Assembly: GCA_009767595.1 (NCBI GenBank)
Contig: VSDK01009608.1
Coordinates: forward strand, 2,507-66,506
DNA: 64,000 nucleotides
Origin: Symbiodinium kawagutii
Taxonomy: Eukaryota; Sar; Dinophyceae; Suessiales; Symbiodiniaceae
Direction: 5' to 3'
The notes beneath the pieces are model-generated. The model was given only the letters and a program-made list of their open reading frames with translations, did not search any database and had not been told where the DNA came from. Positions 21,746-33,780 of the stretch are shown here, in pieces. Position numbers and translations under genes: made by a program. Positions within the stretch are counted from its first letter, which is position 1. The number at the start of each line of letters is the position of its first letter.

Positions 21746-23705
21746 TTAAGCAACATGATTTTCTGCTGGAGACAAGCCTTTCGTCGAGACTGTCCTGTCC
21801 TGTGTCGAATGCTGGAATTTCACCAAGACGTCACCCCGATCGTGGTTATCGGCATCCCCCAGAATTTGTCCGAGGCCTTTCTCTTGATGATAGACCATTT
21901 GCTCCGGTGCACCCAATCTCGTCGTGTGTAACCAACAATTGGTTTCGTGCACAGTGCGTCCAATCCACTGTGAATTCGCCCCACGAAGGTCAACCCATTC
22001 CCCATCACACTTGGTAGTGAACTTGTGTTTCAGGCTGTCTGACCCTTCCACAAGGATGGCCTTGATTGGATCACGGAGAAAATGACCCATCTCCAAGAGG
22101 CGGTACACTGCCAAACGCCGGTTCGCCAAAGAGTAGTACCGGCCGTGGACAAAAACAACCTGAAGGGGTATCAAAAGTCCCAAACCAATTGGCTGGTTTA
22201 CCTTTGGATATTGCAGGCTATTTCTGTTGTTTAGGAGCCCACTTTCAATCCCCAGCCTCAATCGGAGGGATGTCAGGATCACATCGTCTTCGGCGTTTCC
22301 CTTGTGCGGAAACGAGCTCCAAGTATGATGTTTTGATGCTTCGACCATCTTGGAAGGAAAAGTTGATGGAGTTCTGAGTGAAACCAATTTCAGATGGCCA
22401 CAGGAAAACCTCCTGCCCATTCTGAAGCTCAGCACGACGGGGGCCCAGTCGCCATGTCCAGTCTTCACCTGCGAGAGAGAGAGAGAGAGAGAGAGCGAGA
22501 TCCGTAGACACACAGATAGATAAGTAGTGACATAGAATAGTACCAAAGTAATATAGTGGCAAAATAGTAAGGTAAGATAATTGACACGATAAGATGAGAC
22601 AAGATAAGACAAGATAAGGCAAGTTAAGATATAAGATCGGTTACGACAAGATCAGAAAAGATAATATGAGAGGAGAGAAGAGAAGATGAGATGAGATTAG
22701 ATGAGATGAGATGAGATGGGATGAGATGAGGTGAGATGAGGTGAGATGGGATGAGATACGATAATAAGATAAAACAAGACAAAAAAGTATGCACTAACAT
22801 ACGATAAGATATGATTGGACAGGATAAGATATGATGGCAAAAGATAAGTCGATGCGATAAGAACGGATCAGAAGAGGTGAGGAAACATCAGCTATGATAC
22901 AATGGGATAAGATCTGACAAGATGAGACGGGATATTGAGATGAAATAGTATAAAATAAAATGAGATGTGGTCTTCAAGATGAGATATGAGATAAACTCAG
23001 ATCCGACACGATAAGACAAATATGAAAAGACAAGATGAGGCAAGGAAAATGTAGAGGGAAATAATTTCTGTACATGTTTTACACATAGACATGGAATGAC
23101 ATGGATATCGGTCCAGCTATCAGTGACCAACTATCAGCGACCAACAAAGGTTGATTCTCTCGGAAAATTGTGGTCGCCTGGGTACCAGGGCAAAACATGG
23201 CAAAACTCTTAAAGTCTGAGTAGAGTCGACCAAACCTGCAGAGGTTGATCGAAACTAGAAATAACGAACACGGTCGGTGGAGGATATCCTGCACCAGCTG
23301 GTGGGACTGCATGGCTGCTGGGAGGTTCACTGGGAGATCCCCCCTTCAACTGAGATGGATGAAACACTGCCAACAGCGGCATATGGCATAGACTTTTTCC
23401 GTAAGTTTTCCTATACCAGCAAGGATGTGACATGTCAAACAAAACCTCATCAGCCCCATCCAGATTCGAACCACGAACGAGCACTGCTGGCGACTCCCAA
23501 TAGTATCTAAGAATCGGTGATCATGGATTAGTTCCACTGGACACCAAGGGGAACCCGTGATACCTTCGCGATCTTTGCTGATCTGCTCACCAGTCTCCAC
23601 TAGCCAACGTCGCCCATCCCTGCTTTCACCCGTGACCATGCAACGTTGCCCCTCGAAGAGACTGTACTTGGTCGTTAGCAGCTCTAGACAATCTCCAATT
23701 CCCAT
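21746..23705 (-). CDS. ParB/sulfiredoxin-like fold protein, four exons
   Basis: Exons are 23705-23564, 23366-23236, about 22412-22257 (or from 22468) and 22159-21746 with a stop. Exon 1 reads MGIGDCLELLTTKYSLFEG then QRCMVTGESRDGRRWLVE. Exon 2 is proline-rich. Exon 3 ends NFSFQDGRSIKTSYLEL...DIPPIE and joins exon 4 VVFVHGRYYSLANRRLAVYR. The join INFSF...DIPPIE|VVFVHGRYYSLANRR resembles the ParB-like 'DG-yyslxNRRL' core known from ParB and sulfiredoxin; this assignment is inference. Donors are GT, GT and GC; intron 3 is 97 bp (GAG|GC to TTCAG|G). Exon 3's best-looking acceptor lies after a long CT run (GCAG at 22469), but its phase does not match exon 2. Either the inner acceptor at 22413 is used or an exon is missing. 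A catalytic or DNA-binding role cannot be claimed. Confidence 0.65.
22469..23050. repeat. (GA)n and degenerate GATAAGAT purine-rich tract
   Basis: A GA dinucleotide run (22471-22495) is followed by about 550 bp of degenerate GATAAG, GATGA and GACAAGAT words. On the minus strand it forms a long pyrimidine-rich intron end leading into the ParB-like exon 3. Confidence 0.9.
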
Positions 23706-25449
23706 GGCTCCGAGGTGTCTCGCTGCACCAACACGAAGAAACAATCATGTCATACCCAGATACAGTACATGTGGTATATTTACCTACATGTGGGTAACAC
23801 AATTCATATTTGTATATTCATTACATCATCATGCGCTTATATGGAGTATCTGGGATATAAGTCATGAGAATACAGCCAGCATTTTTTGGACACATGACAA
23901 ACATTCGAGTCATGAATCAAAGGATGGCTTTAGAAAAACTGCGACTTGACAGCAGACAACTGTGGATCTCACTCAGCCTTCTGAGCCAAGGCTGCAGGAA
24001 AGCGCTCAGCACAACATGCATTGAGAAGCATTGAATGAGTACCACTAAGCAGGTAGTGCTGGAAGAAATGATTCCAATTTCAAAGCTTCAGTAGCTGAAT
24101 ATGTTCAGTGACACCATCGCATTTGTCCCATCAACTTTGAGCCTGGCCATACCCAACAAACAACAGGATGACCCGACAAACCTTTTGTGGATGCTTGTCT
24201 AGCAGCTAGACAAGATTATGTTTGGAAGACTAATTACCCATCATTCATAAGTAAGTGTCAGGTTATGTTGTTTGAACATCTCCAGTAATCCGGATTAATC
24301 TCTGCCGCAAACTTCTCTGTCCAACACCAATGTGGTTGGCGGCACAGGAATATGTTCTATCTCATACTGTGTCTCACCTTTTAGCGTTACACTATGCCAT
24401 GTTTCACTCCAGAGTGAAAGCGCATTCGACACGAAAACAAAAAGTCATAACACCCACTACAATCAAGACTTACATTGACCCGGTTCAAAAAATTGAAAGA
24501 CCTTCCTCAACCAAAGCTCTTCAGTTCTGGGAGAATGCTTCAAAAGATTGTGCAAAGTTTTGGCTTGGACCTTGCGCATCTCATGAATGCCTTATGGATG
24601 TAGCAAGTGGATCATCAAGAAGGGCCTCCTGCAAACTGGTACCACTGCACTGTATCAAGTATAGATGTGCGTCTAATATGTATTTTCAATATGCGTGTAC
24701 ATCTTATTGATTGTTTGTTATTATTCAGGTTGATCTGCTATCATACGAGTATATGTAATATCTAATATCCATATTATTCTATATATGTCTAAGTATTCTC
24801 CACATTCCTAAGGCCAATCTCCCGTCCCTTCAGGGAGCCCCGGCACCGATGACCAGCTGGAGCTGCAAACCTCCAACAGCCAGGGGTCTCTGCAGTTTGG
24901 GCTTCCTGTAAAAACACGGCCTGTTTGACACCTATGGAATCTACAGGACATGCTTAAGATGGATGTGCTGCGATCATGTACTACCTTTTTTTTAGATTGG
25001 TTTCCCGAGATTTGTGTTCCAAAGATTGGTTGAATGAAATCGTGAAGAGCATCTGCTTCTTAATCTTCACCTGTTCGCCGCCAGCCTGCACACAGCACTG
25101 GGAGCAGCTTCAACTGCCTTCAATCTGAACGCGCACCTTGGACGGGGAAACAGCTGGAGTTGGATTCGCTGGACGCTGCCAGGTGGTTGATGACTCCCAG
25201 GTCTGACAGGACTTTGCCATCGCAAGATTTTCCTCACTTGGTCTCAGTCTGAAAGTTACATGGCTGACAGGGCTCCATAATTTTGACAACTGGACGCATG
25301 GCATTGAGTGGCATCCAATCTTCAGCTGGTAAGGGAGATGCAGCTCCCAATCTCATCCAAACACCCGAAAAGCGCAACAATTCCAGAACGCAACATGGAA
25401 TTGCAACCTAGCCTAACCTAGCCATGGTGCCCCTCACGAGAGATCTGGG
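23706..25449. other. intron or spacer with weak coding candidates
   Basis: Weak candidates are a plus frame 24330-24710 (126 codons, no codon bias), a minus segment near 24840-24895 reading PLAVGGLQLQLVIGAG with CTGCAG| acceptor, and a minus segment near 25130-25180. None is firm. Confidence 0.4.
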
Positions 25450-26016
25450 TCATCCTGTGCAACCCAGCTGCTCTTGCCAACAAAAAGCAACCCAACTGCA
25501 TTTCCCGCAACAGACGTGAGCGCGGATCCTTGCAGAGGGTACATTGCGACACTGCTGATTTCTATCTGCTTCCAGCTGCAGTCTTGACCATTTCCATTCT
25601 ATACCACGTTCTGCTGCCAAAAAGTAAGAAACAAAGTCTACAGAATCGCATACAATTCCCCCATTGACCTGATAACAACGCATCAGGTCAATACATGCAG
25701 AGCAATCACACTTTCTGATGTTGCACCACTCAAGAGTGGTCAGCAGAATTCCACAAACCGAAACACAGTTCACAAAGTAACTACCATAATTGGAATATAA
25801 TATAGGCTTTATAAACAAAATCCATGAAAAGTAAAAAGCCAGCACGAGGTGTCTTGCAATCGCAAGCTGAAAACAAACAGGTCCAGTTGAAGGAGATCCA
25901 TCCGTCGATTTCTGTCCTTCTCCGAACGATGTCCTGAAACTCGATGAATGAAGCCGCCCAAACGCAAGTCCTCTTCCTTGGCAAGGCGGAGATCCCCTAC
26001 GGTCAGAGGGGCTCAA
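25450..26016 (-). CDS. long frame, possible Cys-rich protein
   Basis: The frame of 188 codons contains a hydrophobic stretch (LVLAFYFSWILFIKPILY) and a cysteine-bearing part (WCNIRKCDCSACIDLM). Codon bias is weak and possible splice sites occur inside, so it may be one exon plus intron. A perfect 11-bp inverted repeat (ATTGACCTGAT, 25663-25692) lies within. Confidence 0.3.
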   Translation of the reverse strand: MSPSDRRGSPPCQGRGLAFGRLHSSSFRTSFGEGQKSTDGSPSTGPVCFQLAIARHLVLAFYFSWILFIKPILYSNYGSYFVNCVSVCGILLTTLEWCNIRKCDCSACIDLMRCYQVNGGIVCDSVDFVSYFLAAERGIEWKWSRLQLEADRNQQCRNVPSARIRAHVCCGKCSWVAFCWQEQLGCTG

Positions 26017-26579
26017 AAATCAAAAAATGACTATTTCAAAAACATTTGGAAGATGGAAGAAAATGGAAGACGGAAATCAAGTAGCTGTTATAAATATTGC
26101 CGTGTGTGTTTCCTGATGTATACGCTTATTTTGATACATAATAGTTGTGTTAAACATCAATATCTTATTATGTCATTGCATCATAAGGATATTCTCATAG
26201 TTGTATCAATCATGATCAACCTAGTATTGATGTTGTATCAACCATGTACGGTATCCGTAGTAATGAACCTCGTATTTTTCCATTTAAACAAATGACAATC
26301 GACTATGTACTGTAATATCAAGATTATGATCACTAATAGTAGTATTTAAAACTTCATACTAGCGTCGTAATTTAATCAACCAAGTATTGTTGATTACACA
26401 TTTGATAATAATCAACCAATCTAATACAACGAATATTTGGAAGTATAACCAATTATCTAATGACAATTTAGGTTAGTTGTATCAAATAACATCAATCAAT
26501 AATCAACAATTATAAGTACTAATAACCATCAATTAGTGTACAACTAATAGTATAATGAGTTGCATGAGTTGTATCCCGC

Positions 26580-26638
26580 CGAGGCGCCCAATTCGTCAAG
26601 GCCTCGCCGTACTTCTGCGTCCAGGCAGCTTGCGCGAC
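26580..26638 (-). CDS. candidate internal exon, unknown protein
   Basis: Acceptor ACGTTCAG|G and a GC donor (CCTCG|GCGG) bound 59 nt reading VAQAAWTQKYGEALTNWAP, with about 80% G/C at third positions. It sits in an AT-rich surrounding. The plus strand also offers a frame (RQGLAVLLRPGSLRDLNVS). Confidence 0.4.
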
Positions 26639-28493
26639 CTGAACGTATCGCGCAAGGTGCGCTCGGACATGGCGAAGGGTTGGCTGAATGTCTTGATGGT
26701 TACGGTTGATAAGGGTTGCTGGTTAAGTATGGTACAGAAATGGTATTTCAATTTAAGCAGTAACATACTAGTGGTAAGAAATTTGCTAAGTAGCTATGTT
26801 GTATTTGTGGTCCAGAGATGGTTGACTAACCGGTTATTGTCATGGTAAACTAGAGGTTAGATCATGGTGTTGATGATGTCTATAGTACTGACGTGAATAG
26901 CAATGGACGGTTCATGGTTGAGAATCGTTGGTCATCAATGGTTACTGAAGGTTGATGATGGCTAATGGTCAATACTAGTTGGTGAAGAATGGCTAGTGAC
27001 AATGGACTACGGATCATCTTTGAAAATGGGTCATGATACCCCATCTATTTCTCAGTTTCGAAAATGTGTAACCGTATCCCTGGTTGGTGAATGAAAGTTC
27101 CCAGGCTGGGGCGTCTTCAATTTCCCATCAACTGGTAATCAAATAATCATGAGTTACTGCAAACATATGTAAACATCAACTAAGCATCAATCAACCATCA
27201 ACTTATCATCAATCAACTGTCAATCAACCAACAATCAGTTAATCATCCATTGACGATCAAGTATTGATCACCTAATCATGAATCAATGATCAATCAGCCA
27301 TTTTGAGCATACAATAATTCAGCTACCATCAAATCACATCAAATCACCAACCATCCATCAACCCATCAACCCATCAACCCATCAACCCATCCACCATCCA
27401 TGGCCCCAAGTGTTCATGACGTTCCAGTCCAAATGTTGGGATCTGCCCTGCCGCCATGGCGCTTCCAGCAGCTGCAATGGCTGCCGCGAATGCTCCGCCA
27501 AGAGCTGCACAGCAGCTGCGTGATCGAAGGCGTCCTTTCAGGGCGAGGATGGCGGAAGATGGAAATTTATGGGTAATTCTAATGGTTAAGTAAGGGAGAA
27601 GTAAGGAATTAGTAGCAGTTTAATGGGAAACAATCGTGGTTAAGGAATAAGGCTAACGATGTTCATGGGTCATGGTGAATGATCGGTCTGATCACGGTGG
27701 TGAATGGAGAAGTAAGGGCTATGATGGCCATGACCTGGTTTGGTAAAGTGATAGTCAACTGTGTTCAGTAAACTGGTTTCATGATGGTCAAGCAAGGGTT
27801 GGTTGTGTTTGGTACGCTGATCTCATGATGGTCAGCGATGTTTAATGATGATTCAAATGTTTTCAGATGTTCAATGATGGTTATGCATGGTTGATGACGG
27901 TGAGGATTAATGATCATTGGTTGATGGTTCATGGTTTGGAATGATGAGTCTCGAAAGTTCCTTGTGAACCATTCGCGGTTGCCAGTCGATGGCTTGGAAA
28001 GGTCCATAGTGGTTGAAGAAGGGTTGGTGACGGGTTTTTTGGGCAAGAATGGTGGGTTCATAGTGCAGTGGCTCAAAGCTGTAAGGTACGGGTTGGGAGA
28101 CCATGAGGTTTTTCACAGGGCTGTCGACATCCAATGTCGGGGGAACATCCTGAGCCAATGATGCAAAGAACTCAGACTCTGTGCTACCAGGAGCTTTATG
28201 TCATCTGTGGTCTGGCAGACTTGGTCATGCTCAAACTGACCAATTCAGCTGAAGCCTCATGTCATGTTGAGGTCAGCGTTGCCTCCCGCATATTTCTCTG
28301 GCTTGTTCAGTGATGCCAAATGACATACGAAGCAGCCTGTGTTCCTTTGAAATATGCATCAGTTTCACCTATCCTGTGAAGCAAGATGCGCAGAGAGCCA
28401 ATTGACTATACATCAAAAACAGCATACAATTGAGTCACTTTGTATCTTGGGTTGTGAGATTCAATACCACCTGCAATGCACCCTTCTGGTTGC
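26639..28493. other. low-complexity GGTTGATGGT/CAATCAACCAT sequence
   Basis: The stretch is rich in degenerate GGTTGATGG and CATCAATCAACC words, with an exact (CAACCCAT)n repeat at 27357-27400. Frames at 27907-28161 are open on both strands (minus DVPPTLDVDSPVKNLMVSQ; plus VDGLERSIVVEEG) and cannot be decided. Confidence 0.45.
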
Positions 28494-28619
28494 TTACATT
28501 AGCATGTAGCAAACCCATCTCTCCTGGTATGGATGCTCAAAGAGAAGTTCAACATCATCATCCAAGCAACCTGCTTGCACGGTGCAGGCCTGTGAGAAAT
28601 CCCTCAAGACCCGGGTCAT
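28494..28619 (-). CDS. candidate exon beside an assembly gap
   Basis: From ATG at 28619 the frame reads MTRVLRDFSQACTVQAGCL then DDDVELLFEHPYQERWVC to a stop at 28494. An acceptor (ACAAAAG|C) lies just upstream, so it may be internal. The 5' side runs into the N gap, and a competing plus frame covers the same DNA. Confidence 0.35.
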   Translation of the reverse strand: MTRVLRDFSQACTVQAGCLDDDVELLFEHPYQERWVCYMLM

Positions 28620-28689
28620 TCCGCTTTTGTACTGGTTGGGTCATCAGTGATGAAGATATCCAAAATGGACTAACAATAAACTCCTACAC

Positions 28690-28763
28690 NNNNNNNNNNN
28701 NNNNNNNNNNNNNNNNNNNNNNNNNNNNNNNNNNNNNNNNNNNNNNNNNNNNNNNNNNNNNNN
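28690..28763. other. assembly gap of 74 N
   Basis: A run of N flanked by CTCCTACAC and TACACGACA. The 5-base TACAC on both sides may be chance. Confidence 0.98.
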
Positions 28764-29054
28764 TACACGACAAATCAGTATCTCAACCATCAACCGTTTT
28801 CTTTTCATGCAAAATTCCAAAACATACTACAAAACCAAGATCTGCATGTTTGTTTGGGTTTTGCTCCCGAAGGCAGTTGCTGTTGGGGTTCACCCTATGG
28901 GAGTGGTGCTTTGGCTTTTACCCAGCCAAAACAAACTCTCTGCAGCCCTCGAACCCTGGAGGGTACATACCCCATTTGGAACAATTGATATTCTATATGA
29001 ACCAATACTATAGCTATATCAAACTAACATTGATAAACCATACTAATTGATTCC

Positions 29055-29156
29055 TGGGTATGTGCCAAACTAGGGTAATCAGCAACCCACCATAAAATGA
29101 TCTTTTTACTAGGAAACTGTTGGTTTTGGGGGTGCCATTGTTTTGGCACATTCCCA
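29055..29156. mobile_element. family C inverted-repeat element (copy 2)
   Basis: The left end TGGGTATGTGCCAAA and right end TTTTGGCACATTCCCA are inverted, and the core carries GGTTTTGGGGGTGCC near the right end as in copy 1. Confidence 0.65.
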
Positions 29157-29375
29157 TAAAATAAAATATAATATACACATATATACTTAAATGTATATAT
29201 ATCTATATATACATACATATATCTTAAAAAATGTATATGTAAACTTAAATATCCAAATACATGTATATATACATATATATGTATTTAGAGGGTAATAGTG
29301 CGGTGCCACAGGACTTGTATCCAACCATCCTCACATCCCCCAAGTCCTGTGCGTCCCGCCTGTGACCTTGGACAC

Positions 29376-29458
29376 CTGCACGAATGCCAAGGCAGGCGGC
29401 GGATCTGGGCATCGACTGTGACCTGGGCGATGCGTGGCCAGGTCACGCCACGGCAGTG
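29376..29458 (-). CDS. candidate internal exon, unknown protein
   Basis: Acceptor ATCTCAG|CAC and donor CGTGCAG|GTGTCC bound 83 nt (phase 0 to 2) reading HCRGVTWPRIAQVTVDAQI then RRLPWHSC. Confidence 0.45.
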
Positions 29459-29856
29459 CTGAGATGAAGACGTGTGTCATCCAATCTCTCAGCAACAAAA
29501 ACAATATCAACCCTATCATATATAGGATACAGGTATATAAAAAAAACAGCATGAACCCTACCATGTATATATAGAACTACAATTAATTACACATGATTAC
29601 ATGTATATGTGTTCATATATATATATATATATTAATTAATTAATTAATCCATTTTGTTTATTCATACATATATGTAAATACATACACATACATATACATA
29701 CTTGATACACATACATTCATGCAAATACACAGGTATATGATCACAAACACGTGTATACAAACATGCAGAATAAACTTATATTCACATAATACGATATATT
29801 TTTGCAAATTGCAAGTGTATTCCTTACCGATGTAGGCGTATGCCAAATGCTGTGTT

Positions 29857-31203
29857 TCAAAGTCTCTCCAAAGCCTCCTGTGCCCGGAAAGAATCGGGTA
29901 GCTCGTCCAAGATTGGAAAACCGTTGATGGCAGGAAGTGGCACCACAGCCATATTGCAGACACTGCAGCACATGTCAGGCATGCCAGGCAAACCTACCGT
30001 GTCTGCGTAAGATAGAAATCCGCGCAAAGTTCCTGAAAAAAAAGATCCGTTCCTGTCACTGTAGCACAGGGAGATATTCTCCAAGTGTGTATCCGGAAAC
30101 AAGTATATCGGGATCCCACATAATCCTCATACCATCCCTAGCAGTTTTTTGCCTTGCACAGATAGCAAGAAGTGGGACTGATAGTCAGCGATGAAAAATG
30201 CTGACGACTCAACATGCCCAGGACTGCTTGCCCCAGAGATGGATTTCGCCTTGTTCTTCTGATAGTGAAATCGCGTGAAACCTGATGCTACAAGTTTCTG
30301 CCTCTGACTTTCAGCTTCTTTCTGTGATTCCAGGGTGGCCAGAAACGGGTTTCTCCTAAAACAATTCGTGTCTGGGATTATCCTATCGTCAACCACTACC
30401 AGAAAGGTCACCCAAGTCGTGGTTTCTCCTCAAACAATCACAACTTTGGGCGGTTGATGGTGGATCCAAACCATCCATGGAACCCATGGCCATCATGGAG
30501 CCCTGCAGCTGCCAAGAGTCTGTCCAAAGTGCGGCACTCCACGGACAAAGGATCGATGGGATACACGCCTAACACAAGATCTGATGGGATTTGGGCAAAT
30601 GGCAGTGGGAACCTCAGCCAACATGCGGTATAGTCATGGTCATTCGCCACGGACAATGATGATTTCAAAAATAACAATTTCGAGATGCTTGGGACATACC
30701 ATGGCTTGGCATGATTTAAGGACAACCTCGCATATTCTTCTCCATGCAGAAGTTGATCGTGGCGCTTTGTTGTGGGAAGTAAAGCGAGGTACAAATTACA
30801 ACTTTTATGGGTGCTTTGATCTGCCTAGAAGTTGCCGGAGTCGAAGAACCCTCATGTGACCTTTCCTTCACCTGCTCCCCTCCAGGACTGCGTCAAGACG
30901 CATGGATTGCATGGGTTGCTATCTCTATTTCTCACACCAAGCTGTCTTGCAGAGGAATTGTTCGCCCTCACCTTCAATCTGCGAATCCTGTAACAATAAG
31001 AGAGAAGTGTGCCAACATTCTGTTTTTTACATATCTAAAAACAAACTGATACATTCTGGTACCAACTCCTCATTCCAGGGGTCTTGCCACGAAGCCCAAG
31101 CTTATGCACAGCCTTCAGGAAGCTCCGCATGCATCATCTCGTCTGCAAGCCACTGCAGCTTGGGTTCGCTGTCCACTTGCAAGAACTCACGAAAGGCCTC
31201 CAT
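29857..31203 (-). CDS. unknown 210-residue protein, six exons
   Basis: Exons 31203-31113, 30887-30872, 30764-30727, 30580-30472, 30355-30153 and 30032-29857 join in consistent phases (1, 2, 1, 2, 1) and give 211 codons including the stop. It starts MEAFREFLQVDSEPKLQWL; later segments read DLVLGVYPIDPLSVECRTLD, NPFLATLESQKEAESQRQK and GLPGMPDMCCSVCNMAVVP. The end is DELPDSFRAQEALERL. Donors are GC, GT, GT, GT, GC; acceptors include TTTTAG|G and TTTTTCAG|G. The second exon is only 16 nt. An alternative start at 30903 (MRLDAVLEGS) would skip exon 1. I do not recognise the family. The protein looks soluble, with no signal peptide or membrane helix. Confidence 0.7.
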
Positions 31204-33329
31204 GCAACATCAAGCAAGAGGCAAAAAAACAGAGAATAGCATATTAAATAGATGGGTGCTTAATGGTTGACAATAATACTGGACTAGCAATTCATGTTTG
31301 ACAAATGATTGATCATAAACAATATATAGCCATGGTTGGTCAATGACTAACAAGAATGGTCGATTTCTGTTGTGCCTTCCTTTTGCTGAGGTTGCAACTA
31401 CTTGCAGATTGTTAGCTTCACTATGGCACAAGAAAGGTCGATGGACAAACTTGGACAAAAAGTCCACTTCAAAAGGACGGGTCAAAAAAAAACATAATTT
31501 CCCAGAGCAACCAAACGTTCTGGGGCTTGTGTCATGTTGCAGAGTTGACACTGTCAATGTCCGGCATGCGGCAAGTACAGGGAATCTGCGTATTATGACA
31601 AGCAAAAATAGTTTGTGTTCCAGAAAGATGTTTAGTAGAAATAATATCAGAAAAACAAATCATTCAGATTTCTTTGTTCCAGTCAGTGACATGATTGTGT
31701 CGCTGCAAACATCCGCCAGTAGAGGTCGAAAGACCGCCAATCTAGGCAGGATGTGCGGCTTCAATGTGCCCACAAAAGCTCAGTGGTGAAGGCCCTAGCG
31801 CCTTTGGGGGATTCTTTGGGGGATTCCCACTGCATCCCACCATGCACGGTATTCTAACTCCAGATTTGTCCAACAAGCCCAAAATGGGTCAAAACTGAAG
31901 CTCCAAACTCATGGCTACTAGCACATTCCAACATATTCCAACTACTCAAATCTATATTTCAGACTCTTCAAATATTCTTCAGATGCTCCAACTGGAGTCT
32001 TGGGTGAACCTAACCCAGTTGAAGAAGACCTGACGCAACGTCCACGCCTGGATTCCAAAGTGCGTGGCCGAGTTGGTGACGGTGTGCGCCATAGACACGG
32101 CCCAACGCCCCGAGGAAGATGGTCCTAGTGACCCCAGGGAGGCCATCAAACTCGGGAGCTTGGGGATGGGTTGTTACCGCTCCTATGAATCAATAGAGTT
32201 AGGGTCATTGTCCTTCAATAGGGCTGTTACCGCCCCTTATCTTCCTGCTTGTTTGGGGATGTTTCAAGTTTTATGGCAAGAGCAAGCAAGCAGCAATCTC
32301 TGAACATGGGGTTTGGAACTGAACACCAAGAACACAAAAGCCCATTTGCAATCTACTGCAACTGCAATATTCCCTCAGAGACCAAGCAGATGATTTTGGT
32401 TAGCCTTAACATCTGCGGCAAGCTTTGGATCAAGGCTACCTTGTTTTTGTTGTATATCCATATACTTAATATCAGGTATCATTGGTCCAAAAATCAGATA
32501 TAGCTTGATTTGATTTATTTCTCATGATTTCTTTGCCACCAAATTCCCTGATGGCTTTGACAAGATCATTGTGGTGCAAGGATTCTTCATCTCCGAGCCC
32601 CGCGCCCTCGGGCCTGCCAATCCAGTCTCCTGCCACCAGGACCGCTCCTCACCTGATTCCGCTACGGTGCCATGATGTTTCATGGCTAGGGGCACTGATG
32701 GGGTGGTCAAGGGTTGATGGGGTGTCAAGGATGTCAGCATACCATCCGAATCGTTCCACTCAAAGGACAAGCAACTTTTGTCCTAAAAAAGGGAAACGCT
32801 GGCTGGAAGGAGTGGTCTTCCAACCCGATGTTTTGTGCCAGCAGATTCCAAACTGCCATTTGCAACTGCCTGTCCCAACTGCCAAACATCTACAAGTAGC
32901 ACTTGCTACAGTTAGTTACATCTGTTGACAACTGGCTCTGAAGATAGTTGCACAAATGTTACGGTCATATCCTCCAAAACACGGCTATGTCCACCAACGC
33001 ATATCCCCATACGGAAGCCGCGTTTCACAGGGATCATCTCAAGTTCTGGTGGGTTCTTCCAAGGGCTGTTGGAACAGCCACCAGGTAGATGAAGAACCTC
33101 CCACAGCTTGATACAAATAGTTCCAATGATTGTAAGTTCCACCATTTCAATATACATCAACAAGTATCTACAATAGCACTCATAAGTAATCCATGACGAT
33201 CCCAAGCAGTCAATCAGAATGATACTAATAAGCAATGACGATCCCAAACCATCAATAGCAAACAAAAACAATAAGCGATGATAGTACCAATCATAAGCAA
33301 TGATAGGATCATACCTGATAGCAGCATAC
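31204..33329. other. region with ambiguous coding segments
   Basis: At 32050-32165 the plus strand reads CVAELVTVCAIDTAQRPEE while the minus strand reads GRWAVSMAHTVTNSATHFG with AG|G and CAG|GC borders. At 32522-32660 plus reads FDKIIVVQGFFISEPRALG while minus ends in a stop after MILSKPSGNLVAKKS. Both strands show high third-position G/C. The remainder (31300-32000, 32760-33320) is intron-like. Confidence 0.4.
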
Positions 33330-33435
33330 GTGGGTGTTTCTCAGAACAGGGGTACCCCCCAATCATCCATCAATGGTCATTTATAGCAACAAACCAAGCA
33401 TTTTTGGAGTTCCTTATTTCAAGAAACCACCATGC
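33330..33435. mobile_element. family A inverted-repeat element (copy 5)
   Basis: Left end GTGTTTCTCAGAACAGGGGT and right end CTTATTTCAAGAAACCACC, with TCATTTATAGCAACAAACC in the core. Confidence 0.7.
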
Positions 33436-33439
33436 AACG

Positions 33440-33780
33440 CTACTGAAGACCCCACTGGAAGAACAGCAGTCATTGAAGCTCGGGCAAACTGGCGCCACCT
33501 GCAACTTGTGGTTCGACTCCATAACCAGCGACCTGGGCTATCCACGCTGGCCAGGAGGGTCCTCCCCGTTGATGACCTCTAATCACCACTCATCACACCA
33601 ATCATCATTGATTCATAATACACTCAGCATCCTATGACCTTTATCATCCCTTATCTCACCAGTGTGAGGACCACTCTTCATCCCCTTGGACCATCACCGT
33701 TCTCACGCAGGTGACATCGGTGCAGCCCAAGCAGCACGGGAGACCCAGGGGTCTGAACGAGGTGCCGCCGTTTTGGGAAG
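33440..33780. CDS. coding-like segments, strand undecided
   Basis: At 33440-33580 the plus strand reads LKLGQTGATCNLWFDSITSD. At 33711-33779 the plus strand reads VTSVQPKQHGRPRGLNEVPP between acceptor ACGCAG|GTG and donor GGAAG|GTGG. The minus strand gives TPGSPVLLGLHRCHLREN with its own splice sites. Codon bias slightly favours plus, which would oppose the neighbours. Confidence 0.35.

Noticed and set aside
22088-22468. Reading the long minus frame 21746-22612 as a single 288-residue protein
   Set aside because: Its first part is the CT repeat and its middle is an intron; splicing GAG|GC to TTCAG|G restores a coherent domain from another frame.
24330-24710. Plus-strand 126-codon frame
   Set aside because: No codon bias, no recognisable motif and no support from splice sites or neighbours.
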